DNA from: Saturnia japonica
Taxonomy: Eukaryota; Arthropoda; Insecta; Lepidoptera; Saturniidae
Direction of reading: 5' to 3'
Assembly (NCBI GenBank): GCA_033032175.1
Contig: CM065318.1
Span: forward strand, 10,230,001 to 10,294,000
DNA length: 64,000 nucleotides
The translations under genes and the position numbers were made by a program. Positions 56,641 to 64,000 of the stretch are shown one piece after another. Positions within the stretch are counted from its first letter, which is position 1. The number at the start of each line of letters is the position of its first letter. The notes under the pieces were generated by a model. That model saw only the letters and a list, made by a program, of their open reading frames with translations, ran no database searches and had not been told where the DNA came from.

Positions 56641-56830
56641 TTGTCTGAAATAAGTAAAATAAATAATACTTTATAATTATGTTAGTGTACTTATAATAAA
56701 TGGCTACTATTACAAGCATGACAAATATAAAAAAATACACCTACCACCTCATCCACAGTATTCCACAGTACTGCGCGTCACGTCACTCCTCGATGCACTC
56801 TGGAGTTCGACTGAAGCGCCTGCGCGCGGC
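56641..56830 (-). other. probable 5' UTR exon and first intron of the transposase gene
   Basis: A GC-rich stretch at 56746-56830 (CTGCCGCGCGCAGGCG on the minus strand) ends GATGAGGTG before the donor GTAGGT (56739-56744). The acceptor TTATTTCAG ends at 56645, seven bases before the ATG. The transcription start is not resolved. Confidence 0.5.
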
Positions 56831-57556
56831 AGTCCGGTTGAAAGATCACGATTTTTAACTCCCGGGAGATGAAATAAATATGGTATCATGCGACATGAAT
56901 GAAATGTATCATATTAAAATTTAATGATTGAAAGACCGACCCGTATTTTTATTTATACCGAAAAAATGTTTCATATTGCATTACTTCATTTTATTGTCTG
57001 TATTAAGCGACATGCATTTAATAAAATAATACGACCAAAATGTTTTAACGGCTAAGCAAAATATCTGAAACAAAAGAACTACTTGATTTAAGTAGCACCC
57101 TGCATGGAAAATAGATGCAGCTGAAAGAGCTTAAGCGACACTCCATGTCGTATTTGGGTGACGGACAAATGGTTTAAGAGACATCACACCATGTAATTGG
57201 TAGAAGTCAAAATGATTTAAGTTACTGCTTAATAAAAAATTGAAACAGGAAACACGCTTTAACTCTTATTGGATTATTTTTCTGAGAAAAGGTAACTGGT
57301 TTATGTCTCGTCTCTTAATATCATTGTATGGTTTAAGTACATTACTAAAAAAAAAATTCAAAATCAACGTTGGATAATACACTGCCACTTTGGAAACAAC
57401 CCAAAAATAGTATTGTTTCAAACGCCAAAAAAGTGCTCTGATTTTAATAAATCCGGCATCATTCGACGGAGAAAAATTCGCTGATTCCGTATATGTATAT
57501 AACTCAATATCACCTTAGATGTCGCTTAAACCAAATAGCCTTTCACCCCTCGATAT

Positions 57557-57780
57557 TATATATATTTAAAAAAATTGCAAAGAAGATCGCAGCCAAATAA
57601 CCTTGTACTGTGTTCCTGCGGTGAGTAGAGTTCTCAGAGCTCCTTGTGGTCGAGAGGTCTAAGGTCGGCAACGCGCTAGTTATACCTATGATGATACAAG
57701 CGTCCACAGGCTACGGTAAGGTAACGGTAAATTACCATTAGGCGGGCAGTACGTTTATTTGCGATCTTAGTTGTATAAAA
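57557..57780 (-). repeat. lepidopteran interspersed repeat (GATCTTCTGTA family)
   Basis: On the minus strand TAATGGTAATTTACCGTTAC, GGTCGGCAACGCG-complement text and CAAGGTTATTTGGCTGCGAT match 48505-48870 in order. It directly abuts the right flank of the 4.8 kb transposon. Confidence 0.55.
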
Positions 57781-57846
57781 AAACTGTTTTGATAGCGTAC
57801 GATATCTTCGGCCGTATTGCACTTAACGTCTAATAGGTAAGATAAA

Positions 57847-58090
57847 AAAAAACAGCCAAGTGCGAGTTGCACTCGCGAGTGGGCTTCCGTAATTATACAG
57901 CCACATTGACCAAAATAATTATGTTGTTAGACTGGTAAGCTTTATGTACAGTTTTTTAAAAAATTAAAAGCCTTGGAGCTATTACAGGTTTTAACAGCTT
58001 CACCGGGCTGAAACAGGTATAGAGCCGTCACTCAGCCATGTTAGCTTCAATAAAAAAGCTCAAAATTGAAACCATTGGCCGATTATATAG
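57847..58090 (+). repeat. interspersed repeat (CAAGTGCGAGTTGCACTCGC type)
   Basis: AACAGCCAAGTGCGAGTTGC, ACTCGCGAGTGGGCTTCCGT marks a repeat common in insects. AACAGCTTCACCGGGCTGAA at 57993 also belongs to it. Non-coding. Confidence 0.5.
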
Positions 58091-58119
58091 AAGTAAATTA
58101 TTTTAAAAAAACCTTAGAC

Positions 58120-59879
58120 CAGGTATGGGCAACCTTTGATATGTTGAGGGCCAAACTTTAGCGTGTAAATACGTTCGCGGGCCGCGTTTAAAAGTACTTA
58201 GTACATTTTAAAGTAGGGATAATATATTATGCGATAGATATTAGACATGAAATAATACGACAATGTTATTATAGTACAATTTATTAAAATAACCAAATTG
58301 ACATTTTTTTAAATAGTACATTATAATTAAATCGTTACATTTGCAATTGTTACAAACTACGAAAATTAAATACACCGAAATCAATGAAACACTTGAGCTT
58401 GAATTTGGGAAACTATTCCATCGATATTTGGATTAATTCCACTGATACAAAGACGTACAGAATTTTCCAAATTATCGTCAGTCAGTCTTGTACGATGTGT
58501 TGATTCTCTGTGTGAAAACTCTTCGCATTTATAAGTACTGCCAAACGCGCATATCAATCTTCTTGCGAATTTTCTAAGCTGCGGAAAATTGTATTCTTCT
58601 AGGTATTTTTTGTAAAAATCACACAAATTTGGATTTTAGGACTGAGTTTTCTTGAATCTCTATCAACTCCATTTGTAAGTGTATTGGAGCATTTTGTACA
58701 TTACATTTTGTAGGAGTAGCAATATTTTCAAACGCAGAGAGCGTGTTGAAATGGTAACTGTTACCAGACAGCATCTGTGACTCTCACAAGCGATTTAGCG
58801 GCTGTAAAGCAAGCAATTCCTCAGTTATATAGTCAGTTGAGCTGTGTCAGACAAATCGGTGCTCTCGTCTAATGCTATGGAAAATGATTCAAAATCAGCC
58901 ATACGGTCAGTCAATGTTGTTTTTATATCATTAGCCATCATTTTTATATGTCGAACAACAGTTCGTCTTAACAAACTAATTTTTTCAAATTCATTTTTCT
59001 TTTCAGGACACAATATACTGCAAACTTCTAACATACACTCCTTGATAAATTCTCCTTCGGCAAATGATTTTAATGCCTTTGCCAATTTTGAGCTAACTAT
59101 AAAACTAGCTTTCACAACATTATCAAATTGTGTTCTTTGTTTATGAAACATTTGCTGCTGTTTTTCCAAATTTGCGGTAAGCTACTGGATTTTGTTTGTT
59201 CTTAATTGTCCTGTCAGTGAGTGCAGCGTAGCATGCTTAGTTGAGTAATGCCTCTTTATATTGAATTTTCATTACTGAAATGGATTCATTACACAGCAAA
59301 CAAATAGGCTTACCATTGTGCAAGGTAAAAAAGAATTCTTCAGTCCATTTTTCTAGAAACTGGTGACCCTCTGTATCTACTTTTCATTTCTTTCCACCAA
59401 ACATTATTTTTGTTTACTTTTCGTCCAATAAACTTAATATCAAACTATAGTTAGTAACCACTCAAGATGCACACAAAGTCACAAAGCAAGTTGACGGCTC
59501 GAGCAGTTCGCTAGGATATCGCTTGTCCTAGTTATCACCTCGATAGCTCAAATAGAACTGAACTAACGTTCGGGCCATCCACCCGCTTCTATAGGAAAAA
59601 TGGAGGAATAATCTGGAATAAACTTGTTTAGAATAATTGAGAAGCAATAAATCTTTTGATGTGTTGCCCGTGAGGCGGCAAACCTCAAAAAATTTGATCG
59701 AGCAAGCTGAGTGGCGGCGATTATCAAAGAGTGAGGCGGCAAACTCACTGTCACTCCCGTGAGTATAAGTACCTAATGTAATTTTTTTTTTATTGGTTTT
59801 TTTCAAAATGTCTCGCGGGCCGGATCATATCTTACAGCGGGCCGATTCCGGCCCGCAGGCCTGTTGTTGCCTATATATG
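58120..59879 (-). mobile_element. hAT element with internal deletion and intact 8-bp target duplication
   Basis: CAGGTATGGGCAACCTTTGA at the left and, on the minus strand, CATATATAGGCAACAACAGG at the right are imperfect TIRs with the hAT CA...TG ends and GGGCCG-rich subterminal parts. CCTTAGAC is duplicated exactly at 58112-58119 and 59880-59887. At 1760 bp, most of the catalytic core is missing. Confidence 0.93.
58381..59400 (-). pseudogene. hAT transposase relic (BED finger, partial core, dimerisation tail)
   Basis: On the minus strand: a BED-type zinc finger piece (FFFTLHNGKPICLLCNESIS, about 59275-59340), then an open 114-codon piece (QQQMFHKQRTQFDNVVKASF, FAEGEFIKECMLEV, FESFSIALDESTDLSDTAQL; 58825-59169) holding the first catalytic aspartate in LDEST. 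A gap of probably more than 1 kb follows, then a C-terminal piece (FGSTYKCEEFSHRESTHRTR, LTDDNLENSVRLCISGI; 58381-58626) corresponding to the hAT dimerisation region. The pattern resembles the group domesticated in vertebrate GTF2IRD2/ZBED-like proteins. The missing core makes it inactive. Confidence 0.85.
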
Positions 59880-59887
59880 CCTTAGAC

Positions 59888-60399
59888 GATTGATTTTCTA
59901 TAAATCTTATTTAAATTCTAACTTTATACCGCACCTACCGTGGTAAGAATGTGGCGTGATGATAGATTTATTAATTATTCCACTTCATTGTGAATCGTGT
60001 TCCTGATAGTTTGCCGAGGGTGTAGTGCAAGACAATGGAAAATTTGCAGCCCAGTCGCACGCAATACCTATTTTGCAAATTGCGTCTGTGTAGTGTAGCT
60101 TACTACGTAATACTGTTGTCAAGCAAGTTTCATTTGCATACAATTCTAAATAACCTTTGTCATCTCGTATCCTCTTATATTTATCTTATGATATATTTAT
60201 ATACATGTTTATGCAAAAAGTTTTTAAAAAGTAGTTAGAGAATATTATTTTGTAACTACAATGTCGATAATGTTTTATTTTTCTTTTACTTTTTAAGTTT
60301 AATAATATGGGTTAAAACAAGACACTGCCATTTTATATAGACGTCATCAAACATTTTTAATGAAAAGTATATATTTAATAAGTCGTAGTGCTGGGAATT
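59888..60399. other. spacer without a recognised gene
   Basis: A 67-codon frame at 60035-60238 has no recognisable domain. Confidence 0.35.
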
Positions 60400-60985
60400 A
60401 TTGTACATGCACTTTTGCTTTTTTAATGGAAGTTTACTGATGCCCGTATTATAGAAATGGTGGAGATGGGAATCGATGAACTCTTTAAAGGCGCTTTCTA
60501 TCATTTCATCGAATGTGAAATTTTCCCCCTGTAAAAAACAATCCAAATTCGGAAAAAATTGAAATAAGTTGGAGTAAGGACTGGTTAGTATCGAGTATCG
60601 AGTAAGCGCTTCCAGTCATAACTCCTGTAGTTTTGAGGTGGTCCGTTGGGTACGCGTTGTCGTGAAAAACGAGTGGACTAGACAATTAACAAGTATTGGT
60701 TCTTGGACAGCGAGCTTATCCATCATTATTTGAAGTTCTTCACAGTACACCTCTTCAATAGTTGTTGTGCCAGCTCTCAAGATCTTGTATTGAATAATGC
60801 CGGTAAAGGTCCACTATACACGCACAAGCAGCTTCTTTTGACTCAATTTGCGTTTTGAACATGATTTGCTACCTCCCCTGTGTTCAACCAGTGCGACGCA
60901 TGTTTTCGATTATCATACAGGAGCCACTTTTCATACAAGTGACAATACTATTCAGAATTCCGTCATTTGTATGCCTATTCAAAAA
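60400..60985 (-). pseudogene. old mariner transposase relic
   Basis: On the minus strand, pieces follow the mariner order: a ruined CDEKW region with DNRK-like text (about 60970-60900), VRVWWTFTGIIQYKI-like text, TTIEEVYCEELQIMMDKL and KLQEL, then NLDCFLQGENFTFDEM, ESAFKEFIDSHLHHFYNTGI and SKLPLKKQKCM. Multiple stops and shifts are present. It is related to, but clearly older than, the two mariner copies at 0-0.75 and 49.0 kb. TIRs were not found. Confidence 0.75.
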
Positions 60986-61169
60986 GTTAAAGCAAGCTTC
61001 GGCGCGATTTTGTTGTTACTGTTCAGTGAGTTAATATTTTCCTATCTTTTTTATCTATCCAATTTATTGTAAACGAAGCATACTGTTTTGTTACTTAGAT
61101 ATATTATATAAAATCGAAATTCTGGAAAACAAAAGAACAACTGATTTAAAAAAAGAAATGTCATCGATT

Positions 61170-61415
61170 TATACTAATATTATAAATGTGAAAGTAACTC
61201 TGTCTCTCGGTCTCTCTGTTTGTTATGTTTTGTTTATAGATTAAACCTTGGGAGAGAACATTGACTACTTTTTGTCATGAAAATAAAACTTTACGGGAGG
61301 AAAATAGAGGATGAAAGTTTGTAAGAAGAAAATGTGGGAACACGAATGCACTTGTGCGGTTGGTGAAATGACATCGGTTTTCACGCCAACTGGTTTTTGA
61401 ACACTTTTATCGAGT
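61170..61415 (+). repeat. Helitron-like short repeat
   Basis: It starts TATACTAATATTATAAATGT, GAAAGTAACTCTGTCTCTCG and includes GAACATTGACTACTTTTTGT and GAGGATGAAAGTTTGTAAGA. The 3' end near 61410 is indistinct. Confidence 0.5.
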
Positions 61416-63009
61416 AATTCCTGTGCTCGGTATTACAACACATAGCTGGATTTTAATCTGCCTCTTACCTTCTTTAATAATCAACAATACCAGCAACGCT
61501 TGTCACATGATATTAAAATTGCAAAGTCAGTAAAAAAATGTTTTTATTACAATTTATGGTAGTGATATTATTTTCAATTAATTATTAGCGGAAAGAATGA
61601 TGAACATTTTTTTATAGGGTGCGCTGCATGTATTCATTGAGATTGCTAAATTCTAGTGCGTTAAATTTGTTTTTCGAAAAAAGCTGTATGTATGTATGTA
61701 TATTTAGGAGGTAATCTCCAAAATTGCTGATCCTATTCTATAAATTAGTCCACTAATAGAAAGCTACTTTCTCCCTGAGTGAGATAGGCTATTGTTAATT
61801 GTAATTAAATTATCTATCGTAATTAATGCAAAGTCGTGGACGTAGATAATTTATAGATATCATACTTCATGTTAATCACATTAGGGTCATACTAAAAGGT
61901 ATTTTTTACACGTAAAGTGCTTCACGCTGTAAGGTTTGTTTAATTGCCTGATAATTTATTCTTTTACAAGTTTTTATTGTCTTAGATGTAGGTAACTCCT
62001 ATTGTTATTTATTACTTAGTCGTTAAAACTATTTTCACACAAAGACCATAGAGCGGTAATAAAACAGTTGAAATAAAAGGAAATTACAACTATCATTCTC
62101 TTTGTTTCTTCCAGATCGTAATTTGATACAATAATAAACATTGGAAGAAAAGTTTTTCAAAACGCCAATTACAACTTTTTTGATAACGAACTTTCCGGTT
62201 GTTGATCTGAGTTCATATAAAAGTTTCTGATACTCTTGGTTAATGATCTATTTTATTAACACTTTTCTTTGTCTGTGCGATGCAAATTTTGCAATCGACT
62301 TTTTAAACTAAACACGTGATGAGCTAGAGACTTCACGCTTTAAACGTAACTCTGAGCTGGATGACAATACTGTAGAAGAACTATTGCAAAGGGAGGATCC
62401 TCCGACCAGACGGGTGTTATGTCTGGCGGGCAGCTGCCCAACGGTTGTAGTCGGGTTCTTGTATATACACTCAATCGAAGAGTTAATTTCTATAGTGCGA
62501 TGTAGGATGCGTCGTATGTGGCTCGATAGATGTCGCTGTGTGTCGCTATGTAGATGTCGCTACAATACAAACCCAGTGAACTCGTGACCTTAGTTTGACA
62601 TCAAATTTACATCATATGCGTCATATTTACATGAATGTTACACATTTGTACAATGAATAAACTCCTTCGGTTTATAGAAATAAATTTGATTTTTATGATA
62701 AACGCATCTCTTATACTACATAAAGTGCTTATTATAATGCTTTATTACATTATTATAGAAAACTTCACACAACCAATACTTGTTACTCATCTGAACTCGG
62801 CGTAACTATTTAAATCACAAAGTATGAATGAGCAGCATTGAATACACATCGACTGTACAATACAAGTTTACATTCTTTTGTTTAATAAAATGTTATGATA
62901 ATATTCTTAGAAAATAGATACAGTGATCCCAGGAAGATATTTAATTAATTATATTCAAAATATTTTCTTGAAAATACTCTGAACCTTTCTATTACCTACT
63001 TTTTTATCA
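61416..63009. other. spacer with a GC-richer island at 62320-62600
   Basis: The island (GGGAGGATCCTCCGACCAGA, GTCTGGCGGGCAGCTGCCCA) followed by GAATAAACTCC near 62655 could be part of an LTR. No matching second LTR or coding region is visible. Confidence 0.3.
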
Positions 63010-63011
63010 AC

Positions 63012-63425
63012 TAGCTGTGCTGGCGGCTGCGCTCGTGTGAACTACAGAATGCCGTGGCCGTCGATCGTGCCCACGTTTCCGGTTGTTTTAAAAACAAAAA
63101 TGTTTCTTGTGGGTGATGCTCTTGTTGACTCTTTTGTATGTCTTTTTAAGATCTACAATTATGTGCTACTTTAATTTGATACATATCTTATGGCTTACTC
63201 AGCGTAAATCATTTAAAAGCCCCAAAACTGTCATTTTCCGAATTGATTTTAATTTGTGGGGACCCCTACTTAATTTGAAAATAAAATTAGCCTAAATTAC
63301 TCCTTATAACATCAGCTATCTACCAGTGAATGTCCCTTCAAGATCAGTCCAACCGTTTCGGAGATTACCCGGGACAAGCAGATAGACAGACAGACAAAAC
63401 AGTTTTTGTTATAAGTACCGTATAC
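63012..63425 (+). repeat. interspersed repeat (CTAGCTGTGCTGGCGGC type)
   Basis: The 5' signature CTAGCTGTGCTGGCGGCTGC and 3' block GATCAGTCCAACCGTTTCGG, ACAGACAGACAAAACAG are typical of a widespread insect repeat. A 62-codon frame inside is not a gene. Confidence 0.5.
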
Positions 63426-64000
63426 ACTTTCATATGTAGGTATTTAGTAAAATAGTGTTATTTTGGTATTACAAAAAGACACTTAAATATTATTCAATTG
63501 TATAGATTAACAATAAATTACTAATTAACCCCATTTTTATTATGACTTCATTAGTAATTAAAATAATAATTTAACAGTCTTCTTATGCAGGAGTACCTAT
63601 AAATGTATATAGATTGTCTTTTTTTATTGCTAGGTTTTTATTTTACGTTACGGTCTCTTTTAGGCTGTAGGTTTTTGAAGAAATTCTTTTGAAACGCTAA
63701 GAAAAAATAGAAACGGAAGAGATACGCGCTGTATGCTTTACGTTACGAACGATTGGCTAATTATATTAAAAATTAATTATTATCACGCTACCAATAGTAA
63801 TTATGTGGGCATGTCTAAATAGTTCAATGGTTCAACTTATTGTAGATCTGTCATTTTTAAATATTTATATTGTAGATATATGATTGTAGAGAATAATTAC
63901 TTGGAAGAATGTGCTGCGATCTTGATCACGTTATTGTTTTTATGTTCATTCATAAATTTACGTTATTTGGTCCTGTATTGATATAGTTTGGCTATTGTGT
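63426..64000. other. AT-rich spacer to window end
   Basis: No feature recognised. Confidence 0.35.

Larger units (their letters stand above)
52724..57552 (-). mobile_element. 4.8 kb DNA transposon, Sola-like (tentative), with identical 33-bp TIRs
   Basis: CGAGGGGTGAAAGGCTATTT GGTTTAAGCGACA at 52724-52756 is repeated without mismatch in reverse at 57520-57552. Both ends are flanked by ATAT (52720-52723 and 57553-57556), which may be a 4-bp target duplication. Inside is a spliced transposase gene on the minus strand, an array of alternating inverted repeats (53339-53776) and many TTTAAGCGACA-like motifs near both ends. The Sola name rests on the 4-bp duplication and the transposase pattern and needs a search. 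Confidence 0.85.

Noticed and set aside
62320..62660. LTR of an endogenous retroelement
   Set aside because: It has suggestive composition and a poly(A)-like signal only; no partner LTR or coding remnants are visible nearby.
1..64000. tRNA, rRNA, CRISPR arrays, operons
   Set aside because: Scanned for by eye. No cloverleaf with A/B boxes, no rRNA-like conserved text, no spaced direct repeats and no bacterial gene order were found.

Overview
This is a 64 kb AT-rich, gene-poor stretch of an insect nuclear genome, most likely a lepidopteran (moth or butterfly). The evidence is one spliced insect-type chemosensory protein gene, a Dong-type retrotransposon sitting on a TAA microsatellite (the habit described for the silkworm Dong element), and many copies of short interspersed repeats of kinds familiar from moth genomes. 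I see no tRNA, rRNA, CRISPR array or prokaryotic gene. Family names come from motif reading only; no database search was possible.

The one convincing intact host gene is on the minus strand at about 17.5-13.0 kb. It has a TATA box, a 5' UTR exon, two coding exons with the conserved phase-1 CSP intron, and a poly(A) signal. It encodes a 129-residue secreted chemosensory (OS-D) protein with the C-X6-C-X18-C-X2-C pattern. Its 3.1 kb coding intron holds a piggyBac fragment and other repeats.

Region by region: 0-0.75 kb, mariner cut by the window edge; 1.8-5.8 kb, near-complete Dong/R4 LINE broken by one stop codon; 5.8-7.1 kb, a mariner of DD41D type; 7.2-7.4 kb, small inverted-repeat element; 8.9-10.5 kb, decayed Tc1; 10.8-11.1 kb, 233-bp near-perfect hairpin; 12.1-12.7 and 20.3-20.9 kb, LINE 3' ends of one family; 13-17.6 kb, CSP gene; 19.4-19.8 kb, LINE endonuclease relic; 27.1-28.7 kb, Helitron Rep-helicase relic; 28.9-29.7 kb, internally deleted Tc1; 32.7-36.5 kb, unassigned protein-like segments surrounding an RTE LINE (33.5-35.5 kb); 38.9-39.2 kb, Gypsy RT relic; 39.7-40.2 and 41.1-41.3 kb, LINE tails; 42.3-43.3 kb, TTAA-flanked non-autonomous element; 45.8-46.6 kb, LINE fragment with CCHC and endonuclease-like region; 49.0-50.3 kb, second mariner; 52.7-57.6 kb, 4.8 kb DNA transposon with identical 33-bp TIRs and an intron-containing transposase gene (Sola-like, tentative); 58.1-59.9 kb, internally deleted hAT with 8-bp target duplication; 60.4-61.0 kb, ancient mariner relic.

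The window is mainly a record of successive transposon insertions around one small sensory or carrier-protein gene. The most interesting item is the 4.8 kb element at 52.7-57.6 kb, because of its intact ends, splice sites, repeated subterminal motif and internal block of alternating inverted repeats.
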